Notes under the pieces: model-generated | What the model was told of the DNA's origin: nothing | Database searches by the model: none | Seen by the model: the letters and a program-made list of their open reading frames with translations, nothing else | Translations under genes and position numbers: made by a program | Part shown: in pieces, positions 1-10,299 of the stretch | Numbering within the stretch: position 1 is the first letter of the stretch | Layout of the letters: each line of letters starts with the position of its first letter | From: Solanum dulcamara | Taxonomy: Eukaryota; Streptophyta; Magnoliopsida; Solanales; Solanaceae | Length of the DNA: 64,000 nucleotides | Assembly: GCF_947179165.1 (NCBI RefSeq) | Contig: NC_077248.1 | Coordinates: 10,227,256-10,291,255, forward strand | Reading direction: 5' to 3'

Positions 1-1550
1 ACTATCAAGAATCTGGACTGAAATCTCTTCATAAATCAAACTCTCTTTCACCCCAATGCTCTCAGTCGAGATTAGGAATGGGTATAAAATACCGAAAATG
101 GAATTATCGAACCAAACCGGTTATTTTGATATTTTGGTATTCGATAATTCGGTTCGGTATTCGATACTAAAATATAAAATTCGGTATTTCGGTTTCGGTA
201 TTATCGATTACTGAATTACCGAACCAAAGTTTGAAAGTTCGGTATTTGGTATATACTTTGAATTATCGATTACTGAATTACTGAACCTAAACTTTGAAAA
301 TACCGAACCGAATACCGAACGCCCATCCCTAGTCGGGATAACAAGTGAAGGATCTCTCAAACACTTCTTAAGTATAGAGATGTGAAACACGGGATGAATA
401 TCTGCTAATTCTGGAGGCAACTCCAATTCATAGGCTACATTACCAACCCTCTTCACAATCTGATAAAGACCAATGTAGCGGGGACTAAGCTTCCCTTTCT
501 TTCAAAATCTCATCACACCCTTCATGGGTGAAACTTTCAAGTATACCCAATCATACACTTCGAACTCCAAATCTCTCCTCCTAACATCAGTGTAGGATTT
601 CTAACGACTCTGAGCAATCCTCAACCTCTCTTGGATTGTTTTCACCTTCTCCATAGCTTGGTGAACCAAGTCTGGTCCAATCAACTCAGCTTCACCAACT
701 TTGAACCAACCAATTGGTGCATCTCCTCCCATATAGAGCTTCATAAAGATTCATTTGAATACTCAAATGGAAGCTATTATTGTATGCAAACTCAATAAGA
801 GGTAAATGACCATCCCAATTACCTTTGAAGTTGATGACACAGACTCTCAACGTATCCTCCAAAGTCTGTATCGTACGATCTGTCTGGCCGTCTCTCTGTA
901 GATAAAAAGAGTACTAAGGTTCACTCTTGAACCCAAACCTTTCTGAAACGACTTCCAAAACTGAGCAGTGAATTAAGCTCCCCTATCTGAAATGATAGAC
1001 AAAGGAACTCCATGCAGTCTAACAATCTCTCTAAGATACAGTTTGGCATAATCCTTTGCGATGTCTGTAATCTTAACCGGCAAGAAATGAACCGATTTGG
1101 TTATCCTATCCACAATCATCCAAATAGAGCCACTCCACAAGGCCTTTGGTGCTCAACTTTAACTTGTTGGCAATTTGGGTATTTGGACACAAACTCTACT
1201 ATATCTCTCTTCATTCCACTCCACCAGAATACTTCTCTCAAGTCATGGTACATCTTTGTCGAACCTGGATGATAGAATACCAGCAATTATGGGTTTCTGC
1301 CATGATTCTCTCTCGAATGACATCAACACTTGGAACACATAATCTCCCTTGATATCTCAATACTCCATCTCCCCCTCTGGCAAAAGCCATTACCTTCTAC
1401 TTGTGAACCTCGTCTTTCAGTTGAAGGAGAAATAAGTTGAACTCCCAAACATGCAAGTCTATACACTTCCTCTGCCAACTCTTTTTTTTCCTCTTCTACA
1501 TGGGTCGTAATCCCCACAGATAACATGCTTAGAGCATCAGTAAATCACAG
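1..1550 (-). mobile_element. Ty3/gypsy retrotransposon pol fragment (integrase to polyprotein C-terminus)
   Basis: On the minus strand the translation carries the C-terminal half of a gypsy polyprotein. Near 1526-1323 is the linker after RNase H (EEEKKELAEEVYRLACLGV). A degraded integrase core follows through about 1300-600. At 456-340 is the typical end-of-pol segment with VGNVAYELELP and HPVFHISILKKC. Frames change repeatedly and stops interrupt it, so it is inactive. The element continues beyond the left edge of the window. A hAT MITE interrupts it at 73-331. Family assignment rests on the recognisable C-terminal motif; the subfamily is not determined. Confidence 0.85.
73..331. mobile_element. 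hAT-type MITE, 259 bp, with 8 bp target duplication
   Basis: The ends are inverted copies of TAGGRATGGGY (TAGGAATGGG at the left, CCCATCCCTA at the right). The element is flanked by GTCGAGAT (65-72) and GTCGGGAT (332-339), an 8 bp target duplication with one mismatch, as expected for hAT. The interior is built of repeated GGTATTCGGT/ACCGAATACC motifs and has no coding capacity. It sits inside the gypsy fragment, so it inserted later. Confidence 0.85.
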
Positions 1551-1991
1551 CTGCTATATCTAAATACAGCTAATAAATAGTAAATGACAACAATAAAAAG
1601 AACACTAGAAATTTACGAGGTTGGGCAAAAATTTATTTTCTTTTACTTAATCCTCAAACACAACCAACCAATATTTATTTCACTCCAAAAGAATACAAGT
1701 GAAATACTACAAGAGAAAAAGTAGATCAAATACCTTAGAAGATGAGAAAGCAAGTGAGAGTTGTGTTACAAATGAACCAAAAATTACCTATTTATATAAA
1801 TGAAATCTTTCTTTTGATGTCATCCATGACATCACTATGGTTAAAATATCAAGGTTTATCTTTTGAAACCATTTAATGGTTTATCAATATTTCAACTACA
1901 AATTTCCTACCTTGACTTTTTATACCAAAGAAGAAGTATCTTTCTACCAAATATTCAAATTAATTCATCTAGAATTTTGGCAAATTCAACA
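1535..1991 (-). mobile_element. Candidate copia LTR (minus orientation)
   Basis: Read on the minus strand the segment starts TGTTGAATTTGCC at 1991. It has a TATA-like TATATAAATAGG near 1800-1789 and a CAACCTCGTAAATTTC block near 1630-1610, all typical of small plant copia LTRs. The far end, near 1535, is approximate and I found no convincing target duplication. It may be a solo LTR or a truncated one. Confidence 0.45.
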
Positions 1992-2464
1992 ACTTAATAT
2001 CTGAATAAGTTAATTTAGGATAGTTTTGTAATTTAAGAAAGAACTTATATATAACAAAAAATCCACAAAAGGACTTTTCATTCATTGAATAATACCTTCG
2101 TATAATTGATTATTTTTAATAGAAAATAAGCTCAATATGACAGGTCCAAACTAACTGAATCAGATCAGTTCTCCAACTAGTAAGAACCTAAAAGCAAACT
2201 AATTTTGGTTTAATTATTTGTGCGTCTATTTTTCTTTTCAAAAAATCAAAACCAAGTACACATCAATCTTTCAAATTAATTAGATTTGTTATAAAATAAA
2301 ATTCGAATAGTAAAATCAAATTAGGGTCATAGAAAAAGTCAAGAAAGAAAAAAAATAGTAGAGAAAAAATGAAAATAGGAAACTTTTTGTTTGTTATCTT
2401 TGTGTGTATTTTCATCTAAGTTATAATGCCTTTTATAGTCATAAAAGGGATACAATGGCATTCA

Positions 2465-5400
2465 ATAATTATTTACAACACTCCCTTTGATGAGAACATC
2501 AATTCAAACACTTGAATCTTCGCATTTCAAGCTTGTGCACCATCTTCTAAAAGTTGTAATTTTTTTAATTAATTGAAAGTTGTAGTTGGTAGAAACTTGG
2601 CGAATAAATCAGTCATATTTTCACTCGAACGAATATATTGCACGTTGATATTACCATTCTTTTAGAGCTCATATGTGTAGAAAAGCTTTGCGAAATATGC
2701 TTCGTTCTGTTCCTTGAGTTGTGCTATGCATGTTGCATTATCTTCATATAAAATTGTGAGTACTTTATCACATTTCAAGCCACATTTTTTTCGAATGAGA
2801 TGTATCATGGACCTCATCCATACACACTATCGACTTACTTCATAAATCACTATTATCTCAACATGATTTGATGAATTAGTCATGATAGACTACTTTGTAG
2901 TTCTCCCAAATATTGCAGTACCTCCACAGATAAACCCCATACATCAACATAACCAATAAAATTGGGACTACAATTGTTAGAATAAAATAAGCTCATATCG
3001 ATAGTCCCTTTTAGATACCGCAATATGGATTTGATCCCATTCCAATGCCTTTTAATAGGAGCAGAACTATAGCTGTCATGATCCAAGCTAGGTCTTTGGC
3101 GTAACATGCCGATTAGAATTCCGAGTGACCTCAACCAAGCCTCTTAGCATATCATACATGAACATACATAAGGTAAATAAAGCAATAAAACTAAATCACA
3201 AACACAAAAATAAGTCTCAACATGAATGGTCTCAATAAGGGAGAATATAACTCCGAAAGAACATGCAACATAGACTCCATAAACATTTAACATGCCTTTA
3301 TTAGTCTAGATGGGGGCATAAAACAAACTCCTAGCTCACCCAAAACAAGAAAGTAAAATTCATAAGGAACAATGAAGAGATAAGTGTCTTGTCCTCGAAG
3401 CATGAGGACTCACTAACAATAGAAGTAGTACTAAATCTCTAGCCACGAGAGGGAGGTGCTGATGATCGTCGGACCCTACATTATGATATAATGTAGGCAA
3501 AAAGCATGCATTAGTACATGAAATGCACTAAGTATGTGAGAAACATGCATGAGAAATGATAATAAAACATAAACAATATGAACATGGATGCGTGACCAAT
3601 ATCGTGAAAACATGAGTAAAACTTGAAAATGATTGAATAATATTATAATCATGTGGTTAATGAATCATATAATTTGTCATGAGAACTTGTACCATAGTAT
3701 ATACATATGTGGAATATTAAAAGTCATTTTGAGAGCCATAAGTCTGTGAGAGATTATGGTAACCGACATAAACCATGTGAGGTATAACATGGAGTCTGGT
3801 GTTTACCTTACACATCGAAAAGAGAGAGTCCATACTTGCCAAGGTAAGAACCATGATGCCTAAGTATATCTACTAAGCTACTAAGGAATCAAGTCTTAAC
3901 TAATGGGTGACCCTTTCTAAGGAATCAAACATCTACTAACGGGTGATCCTTCTTCTTACGGTGGCACGTAGTTATAAGACAATAGAATTTCTACTAACGA
4001 TCTCATGGCTCTATTAACGGGTGAACCTCTATCGCAGGGTCCACTCGGTGCTAGGTCAACTCCTAACGAAATATCATACGTAATATAACATAAGCTTTGA
4101 AAATGGTAAGAATCTAGTAATACCAAGTCAATCATAAATACTTGAAAATCATAAAAATAACTCCTTCAACATATCATAACATCATAACATAGTCATAAAT
4201 ATACTTATCTAAAGCATCAAGATCATGATAAACTTGTTCATAGAAAATCATGAAAAACTTTCATAAAAGCATACTTTACTTCGAAGTAATCTTTGTCTTT
4301 ATTGAAAATTCATAATTCATACTTCCTCAATAAACATCGTTAAAATCATAGTTCATGAGCTCATGATGCATATATAATCTTAAATCATAAATTGGTAATC
4401 ATAAAGTAGTCATAATGCATGGGTCATCATAAAATACCTTGAAAACATGCAATAAAATGAAAATCATTTATAAATAAACCCTTAACATTGAATAATAACA
4501 TAGTTAAGTTGACCCATATGCAATTTGATCAAAACTTAGGAGAAATTCATGGAATAAGATAATTGAGATAACCTTGGGACTCCATTGATAGAAGGATCCA
4601 TAAATGAATTTTCACCTACCTTGATAATTAAAGCCCTAAATGCAAGCTTTCTACCAATGGAGACTTGAACCTTGGAGAATTGAAATTGACCTTGGAACCC
4701 TAACTTAGAGAAGGAGAGAACCATTAGGAGAGAAATCTTAGAAAAAGGATTTTTATTTAAGGAGTAATTGAGAGAACGAGGGATTAAGGAAGGGTTTGGG
4801 TGTTTAAACTTTATGAAAAAGGGTCTAAAACGTCCAATAATTAATATACAAGAGTCGTTAATGACTAAAACCCCCCTAGAAAAAAATAACTAAAAGGACC
4901 CCCTTCATGGATCATGAAGTGCAACATGGACTATACAAGGGGTCCGTGGTGGAGAGGGACTTGGGCTCAAGGTAGGGGTGTCTTGCACAGAGGTCATCAC
5001 GGACCATGGTGCTCATCACGGGCCTTGAAGGGCCTTGTGGAAGGTTCTTCCCAAAACAGTCCTTGAAGCCTCCCTTCACGAGGGACCTCCACAAGTTGTT
5101 GTGCTAAACAAATCCTGTGAAGGGCCTCGTGAGATCACCCCTACAGCTTTTTCTCTGAATTTTTTCTTCCAACACACCTATTTCGATTTTTCAACTTCCA
5201 CGGTCTTATAATACCTTGCTAACAAATTAACCAAAAAGACTATATCAGGCCTTGTAAAGTTAACAAGCTACATTAGTGCATCAATTGCACTAAAATATGG
5301 TGTTTCAAAATCAAGGATATTCTCATTCTTTTCTTGAGATCGGAATAGATCCTTATTCACATCAACTGATCAAACAACCAGCAAAGTACTTAATGGATTC

Positions 5401-6200
5401 GAAACAACCACCAAAGTACTTAATGGATTCGGTCCATCCATATAAAAAAATTTCAGCACCTTTTTGTGTAGGCAAATTGATGAACAAAATTATCATTCGT
5501 CAAATACTCAACTTGCAAACCAAGAAAATATTCTATTCTTTAAAAATCTTTCATCTCAAACTCAATCTTTAAATAATCAAATTACCTTTTGAAGTTATAT
5601 TAGAGTTCCAATAAGATTTATATTATTAAAATAAATAACAAGTATAACAAATTTTGATGTAGTTTAAAAATACATAGACAAATTGCATCATTTATAAAAC
5701 CTTCTTTATATAAATACTTAGTAAGACAATTATACTACATGCATCCAAATAGCTTCAAACCATTCAATGATATTTGCAATCTAATAAAATACATTTTTCG
5801 AGGCTTTGAACCATATGATTTAGGCATCTTAAATCATTCAAGATTTTTCATGCATATCTCATTATCAAGTGATCTATAAAGATGTAATTAAATTCATCAA
5901 ATACATTTCAAGTCTCTCATGAATTGTGAAACTAATGATATAATGTAATGTTATTAATCCATTCAGGTGAGTATGTCTCTTTATAATCGACACCAGGTCG
6001 TCGTGAAAATTTTTGTAAAACAAGGTGCTACCTTTGTATTTCACTTTTTTCATTTTTTTTCACACAAAGATTCATTTATTTCTAACAGGTTTAACACCAT
6101 TAGGTGCTTGAACTATAGGTCCAAAAACTTCATGCTTGACAAGTGAATTCAGCTCCAATTAAATTGTCTCGTCATTTTAATCAATCATTCCTTTGTTGAC
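2465..6200 (-). mobile_element. Ty1/copia pol fragment (RT to RNase H), split by an insertion
   Basis: Minus-strand pieces run in order from right to left. Near 6160-5930 is the start of reverse transcriptase (KHEVFGPIVQAPNGVKPV, then RRPGVDYKETYSP). Near 5440-5220 is the segment before RNase H, ending TRPDIVF and NLLARY. Near 3070-2890 it resumes with SSAPIKRHWNGIKSILRYLKG. At 2880-2480 is the RNase H C-terminus (ILYEDNATCIAQ, IRSSENMTDLFAK). Several stops and frame changes make it non-functional. The break between NLLARY and SSAP is an insertion at 3074-5210. A short direct repeat around AAAGTACTTAATGGATTCG occurs at 5380-5430. Confidence 0.8.
3074..5210 (-). mobile_element. 2.1 kb LTR-like insertion inside the copia RNase H region
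   Basis: This block interrupts the copia reading frame exactly between NLLARY and SSAPIKRHW. On the plus strand it starts TGTCATGATCC, and its flanks ATAGC (3069-3073) and ATACC (5211-5215) look like a 5 bp target duplication with one mismatch. It has no long ORF. It contains repeated ATCATAA-rich sequence and a GC-richer stretch at 4900-5120. I read it as a solo LTR of a gypsy-type element in minus orientation. The minus-strand start (TATAAGACC) is not the canonical TG, so its class is tentative. Confidence 0.55.
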
Positions 6201-6261
6201 ACTATGCAACATATGGAGGCTCAAAATCCTCACTAATTTGCATGATTTTGATTGCAATATT

Positions 6262-7180
6262 ATATGTAAAGACATACAACAACAACAACAACAACAATTC
6301 AGTGGAATTTAGAGAGGGTAGAGTGTACGCAAACTTTACTTCTACCAAGGTGGAATGACTATTTCCGAAAGACTCTCGACTCAATAAAAACATAAAAGCA
6401 TAAAAAGAGGTCAAATAAAGCTAAGAAATTCAAAGCGATATGAAAAAACAAATAATGAAAACGTCACAAATAAAATAGAATAATCAAAGTACAAAAAATA
6501 ATAGATAATAACAGAAATCAAAACATAAGAAATTGTAATACACTAATGCGCCTACAAATAGGATTGAATAACGAAACTATTTACTAGTCTTCTACCATAA
6601 TGTGGTTCCTCCACATCCTTCTATCTAAGGTCATGTCCTCGATAAGCTGTAATTACGTCATGTCTTGTCTAATCATCTCTACCCAATACTTCTTCGGTCT
6701 ACTCCTACCTCTTTTGTAACGATGCATGGTCAACCTCTTACACTTCCGCACTGGGTATCTGTATTTCTCCTCTTGACATGCTCAAACCATTTCAATCGCA
6801 TTTTTCACATCTTATTTTCTAATCATGTAGCTCCTAATGTGCCCACACATCGATCTCAACATTCTCATCTTGACAACTTTCATTTTTTGAACGTGAAAGA
6901 TCTTAACTGGTCAACACTTCGCCCCATACAACATAGCCGGTCTAACCACCAATTTATAAAACTTACCCTTAAGTTGTGGTGGCACCTTTTTGTCACATAA
7001 CACTCCAAAAGCAAACCTACATTTCATCCACCCTACCTCAATACAATGTGTGACATCACCATCAATCTCCCCGCTGTCTTGCATGATAAATCCAAGATAC
7101 TTGAAACTAGTTCTCTTTTGTATGCCAGGACACCAAGCCTAACTTTCACCCCAACCTCCTAAGGTGTGTTTCAATATCAC
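6262..7180 (-). mobile_element. 5'-truncated RTE-type LINE, 3' end of ORF plus tail
   Basis: The minus-strand translation shows the conserved C-terminal part of the Solanaceae RTE-like [45 protein letters not shown], then MRMLRWMCGH and IEDMTLDRRMW. It is followed by a 3' region and a tail of TTG repeats, seen as CAACAACAAC at 6281-6297 on the plus strand. The 5' part is missing, as is common for LINE insertions. Loose similarity between the flanks (TTATATGTAAAGACA and TTATATTTATGAACA) may be a diverged target duplication in older copia sequence. Confidence 0.8.
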
Positions 7181-7189
7181 TTATATTTA

Positions 7190-7980
7190 TGAACAGTTCT
7201 TTAATTTCTTCAGTCTCAAGACCATTAATTTCTCGAAAGATATCAAAATTACTCATATCAAGTCAATGTTACCATATGACTTCTATACTCCTCCAATGTA
7301 TACACAACACTAAGAAGCTTCAGAAAAATGAGTCAAAGTATTTATTCAAGCCTTGAAATTACATATAGTAACATTAATTTAATCAACTAGGATTAAATAA
7401 AAAACAAATCTGATTAAAGTAATTAAAAATTTTATAAAATTCCAAAAAAAATTAAAAAGACTTTCCTCCTATTTTAAATTTCAAAATTTAAAATCTCCAC
7501 CTCTTTCTAATAATAAATAATGAAAAAGAAGAAAAGTTTCAAATTTTGAAATTTAAAATAGAAAAAAAGTGTTTTTAATATTTTTGAAATATTAATATGC
7601 ACCCAAAATTTTTAATTACTTTAATGCAGTCCATTTTTCATTTCCATTTGACCAAATTAATATCACCAACCTGAATGAAACATTTCTCATTTTTGTCAAA
7701 CTTTCGTGCAAATAACAAGAAGAGTTTTAAAATTTAGTATCACTAACACTAATTTCAAAATTATAACCTCAACTCCAGTAATATCACTTTATTATAGTCC
7801 TTTTTTCTTTGTTAAACAAGCCAAACAAATTTAGTTAGTGTTTAGTAATATATTTATATAAATGTAACAAATCTAAGTAAATCATATTGGTGAATCAACG
7901 ATATTGCAAAATGAACCAATTTAATTCTAGAATAATTATTTTGCATAAAAATAAGTAAAGTAAAGTAAGTAGGAAGCAAG
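7190..7980. other. AT-rich intergenic stretch
   Basis: No supported ORF or RNA gene. It holds homopurine/homopyrimidine runs and near-complementary AT-rich blocks around 7440-7620 (AAATTTTAAAATTTGAAA-like) that could form a hairpin. Its far end is the probable termination region of the minus-strand snoRNA cluster. Confidence 0.5.
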
Positions 7981-7984
7981 AAAA

Positions 7985-8075
7985 GCATCTCAGATTATAT
8001 TTCCCCATGAATTTCTTCATTTAACAATCAAAGTGCAAGGATAACGAATTGGATTACTCATCATTGGTGCCTTTC
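7985..8075 (-). ncRNA. Candidate box C/D snoRNA (cluster member 4)
   Basis: On the minus strand a perfect box C, ATGATGA (8064-8058), is preceded by AAAGGCACC. A box D CTGA (7993-7990) is followed by GATGCTTT. The two flanks can pair as AAAG(g)CA with TGCTTT, a terminal stem with one bulge. The box C to box D distance of about 75 nt suits a C/D snoRNA. A C'-like ATGAAGA lies near 8018-8012. The guide next to box D would be complementary to a target containing ATTATATTTCCCC on the RNA-sense strand; I could not match it to an rRNA. It is the last member of the array counted from the promoter. Confidence 0.5.
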
Positions 8076-8124
8076 TGGGATTGAGAAGAAATTGCGAAAG
8101 AACAGAAACAACAAATTAAACAGA

Positions 8125-8215
8125 TTGGATCTCAGTTAGAAAAAACCTCTTCAATCCCATAACTGGGAATTCTAGAAAGATAACGCAGTAATAATACTAA
8201 TCATCATAGATCCAA
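8125..8215 (-). ncRNA. Box C/D snoRNA (cluster member 3)
   Basis: This is the best-formed member structurally. On the minus strand TTGGATC is followed by T and a perfect box C ATGATGA (8207-8201). At the other end box D CTGA (8135-8132) is followed directly by GATCCAA. TTGGATC and GATCCAA form a 7 bp perfect terminal stem bringing C and D together, the defining K-turn geometry of C/D snoRNAs. A weak D' (CTGC near 8188-8185) is followed by a small CCCAGTTATGGG hairpin. The guide upstream of D is GGTTTTTTCTAA; its target is not identified. No ORF overlaps convincingly. Confidence 0.7.
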
Positions 8216-8329
8216 TTAAACCATCCAATTTCAAAAAAAAAAAAACTCACAAAAAAAGCAAATGGTTTAAGGTATTTTGGAAACACATAAGTGGATATCC
8301 ATGTTCAGTAACTAGAGTTAGAGCTTTGA

Positions 8330-8415
8330 AAGGAGATCTCAGTTATAGAGAAAAGTAATCAACATATTTCCAATGTGGAAATATCAGAACTCGGATAAAT
8401 TCTTTATCACATCCT
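8330..8415 (-). ncRNA. Candidate box C/D snoRNA (cluster member 2)
   Basis: On the minus strand there is a box C-like GTGATAA (8410-8404, 6 of 7 consensus), an internal box D' CTGA (8387-8384), a perfect TATTTCC/GGAAATA hairpin between D' and C', and a box D CTGA (8342-8339) followed by GATCTCC. The terminal stem is weak (GGAT with ATCT). The spacing and the shared CTGAGATC end with the other members support it. The guide before D' is complementary to AACTCGGATAAATTC; I do not recognise a target. Confidence 0.45.
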
Positions 8416-8505
8416 CGATCCCATAACAATTTTTTTTTAAGTAAATCCAACGAAACGCAAAGAAAATAGATAAAAATAATAAGGAAATATGAACAATGAT
8501 AAGTT

Positions 8506-8588
8506 GGATCTCAGAAAAGTGAAATACCAAAAGAATTTATATATCCTCATGTTGAATATTTCAGTATTTTCTGTTTCCTCATAGATCC
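8506..8588 (-). ncRNA. Box C/D snoRNA (cluster member 1), likely 25S rRNA 2'-O-methylation guide
   Basis: The minus strand reads GGATC, then box C ATGAGGA (8582-8576), box D' CTGA (8564-8561), box C' ATGAGGA (8550-8544), box D CTGA (8514-8511) and GATCC. GGATC/GATCC closes the terminal stem. Directly upstream of box D is TGGTATTTCACTT, which is complementary over 13 nt to AAGTGAAATACCA, a sequence I recognise from the conserved 3' part of plant 25S rRNA. By the fifth-nucleotide rule the methylated base would be the G of AAGUGAAA. This resembles the site guided by yeast snR67 and animal U31; that equivalence is from memory. The RNA is nearest the promoter in the array. Confidence 0.72.
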
Positions 8589-8697
8589 CTTGCAAGAAAA
8601 ACATAGATAAACTGAATAACAAAATATAACTAGAGAAGAAAGAAATAAGGAACCGAATGAGCAGAGAGCTTATCAGATGTAGGAGATGGAGTGTGAG

Positions 8698-8870
8698 AAA
8701 CCCTAGCGCCGATGAGAAGAGTAGTTGATACACGCAATATTTATATAGAGACTTTGAGAAGCAGAGAAAGTGCAAGTTACGACGGCGTATTTACGCACTT
8801 GTGCAAACCCTAGCTGCATAGTGGAAAAGTTAAATTGCAAGACAAGTCCTCAATTAAACTTCTGGGCCAA
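8698..8870 (-). promoter_or_regulatory. Promoter of the snoRNA cluster: TATA box, two telo-boxes, Site II element
   Basis: On the minus strand a TATA-like CTATATAAATATTG lies at 8748-8735. AAACCCTAG telo-boxes occur at 8698-8706 and 8804-8812, and a TGGGCC Site II element at 8863-8868. The telo-box plus Site II combination is characteristic of plant promoters for snoRNAs and ribosomal proteins. Transcription would start near 8710 and run left through the four candidate snoRNAs. Confidence 0.6.
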
Positions 8871-8879
8871 CTTCAACCT

Positions 8880-9500
8880 TGGACTTCTTAGAATTATTCT
8901 CGCCTACTTTTGGATTAGGCTTTTAGCTAACATTTGACCTAGATTTCAATATATGTTTGGCCATTTTTTCCTAGATTTCATATTTCACTTTTTTTAAAAA
9001 AATAAAAATAAAATACACAAAATGTGATTTCACAAGTTCTAAAAATTATCATGAATATTCATAAGTATGACACAAAATTATTATTTTTACAATAAACTAG
9101 ATAATATATTCTCTAAAAATCATAACACGATATTTTAATAAAAACTATACTAATAACACATTTTTCAAATACTACAATTATGAAGAAAATTCATCGGTGC
9201 AAAAAATAAATAAAAACAATGATATTAAATAATTATTTTTTAATATAATCCACATTCTAAGAACGATATTTTCATGACGAGCATGCATTTTCAAATCGAG
9301 AGTGTGTTTAATAAAAGCAAGGATTAGATATGTTAGTGGAGTCATAAATGGATGAACTCTTTTTATAAAATATAAAAGTTTGTGGTAAGTTAAAATTTTA
9401 AAAGAATTCAACAACTATTTTTTTAATTTCTTTTTTTTTTTAAGATTTTGGATTTTTTGCCAAACCAAAATTTTCAAAATTAAACAAATTCTATGGAAAC
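8880..9500. other. AT-rich stretch, possible decayed hAT-like MITE
   Basis: TTTGGCC (8950-8956) and TTTGCCAAACC (9455-9465) are near-inverse ends of the TTTGGCCA type seen in Solanaceae hAT-like MITEs. A similar pair bounds sequence at 38245-38890. No target duplication is visible and nothing here looks coding. Confidence 0.3.
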
Positions 9501-9517
9501 ACTAACAACAACAATAT

Positions 9518-9873
9518 GAGCCCGTTTGGATGGACTTAAAAAAAGTAATTTTTATGTATGAAGTGTTTTTAGATTTTTAAAATGCTGAAAGATATTTTTA
9601 TAAATAAACAGTTGAGTGTTTGGATAAAAGTGTTTAAATGAGGAAAATAATGTGAATTTTAGGATTACAAGAATAAAAAGGGTAGTTTGAAAATTTAGTT
9701 AAAATATAAGGGATATAAAAGTAATTTTCATGGTCAAAGAAAATGACTCTAAGCACTTTAAAAAAAGTTAGTATCCTAACTTTTCATTTTTGACTGACTT
9801 TAAAAACTTTATGACTTAAAGTTAGCATTAGGCAAACACGTCCAAAAGCTAAAAATGCATCCAAACGGGTTCT
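9518..9873. mobile_element. MITE with GAGCCCGTTTGGATG terminal inverted repeats, nested in a LINE tail
   Basis: The left end GAGCCCGTTTGGATG and the right end CATCCAAACGGGTTC are inverted copies. Removing 9518-9873 together with one copy of the ATAT flank rejoins the LINE tail CAACAATAT with CCAATGTGATCCC, as in unbroken copies at 13588 and 17793. The flanks ATAT/ATAT suggest a short target duplication. The interior is AT-rich with no ORF. The superfamily is not decided; similar ends occur in hAT and PIF-like MITEs. Confidence 0.7.
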
Positions 9874-10005
9874 ATATCCAATGTGATCCCACAAGTGGGG
9901 TCTAAGGAGGTATAGTATACGCAAATCTTACTACTACCTCATGGAGATAGAGAGATTGTTTCCGAAAGACTCTCGGCTCAAAAGTATCAGTTACAAGAAA
10001 GAGAG

Positions 10006-10014
<9 letters not shown>

Positions 10015-10047
<33 letters not shown>
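10015..10047. repeat. (TA)n microsatellite
   Basis: Uninterrupted alternation of T and A over 33 bp. Confidence 0.9.
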
Positions 10048-10048
<1 letters not shown>

Positions 10049-10299
10049 CGACTAAAACGAAAAGTGATGCAAATTCTACAAGACAAGGAACAATATCAAT
10101 AGCAAAATAATGAGATAATCAAAAGACAAAAACAACACAACTATAATGACACGCCTAGACCTAAGACCAATCCTAAATCGTCAAAAGGCAAAACACAATT
10201 CTACCCATGCTAGCCTTCTACCCTAATACGAGACCTCCACTCTTTTTTATCTAAGGTCATGTCCTCGATGATATGAAGTTGCTCCAAAAAATGCTTGCA

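Larger units (their letters stand above)
9503..10290 (-). mobile_element. RTE-type LINE 3' end with TTG-repeat tail, interrupted by a MITE
   Basis: On the minus strand at 10290-10210 is the end of the LINE ORF (EQLHIIEDMTLDKKEWRSRIRVEG then stop, here cited only as the family end signature). The 3' untranslated part follows with the family's conserved block GTGATCCCACAAGTGGGGTC (plus orientation, 9882-9901), and a tail seen as CAACAACAA at 9503-9513. The conserved block and the tail are separated by a 356 bp MITE. A TA microsatellite lies within the 3' region. Confidence 0.75.

Noticed and set aside
6665..7000. 111-codon ORF on the plus strand
   Set aside because: It is the antisense shadow of the RTE LINE coding region on the minus strand.
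8437..8775. 112-codon hydrophobic ORF on the minus strand
   Set aside because: It runs across snoRNA member 1 and its promoter, is Phe/Leu/Ser-rich as expected from AT-rich DNA, and has no homology I recognise. The RNA interpretation explains the sequence better.
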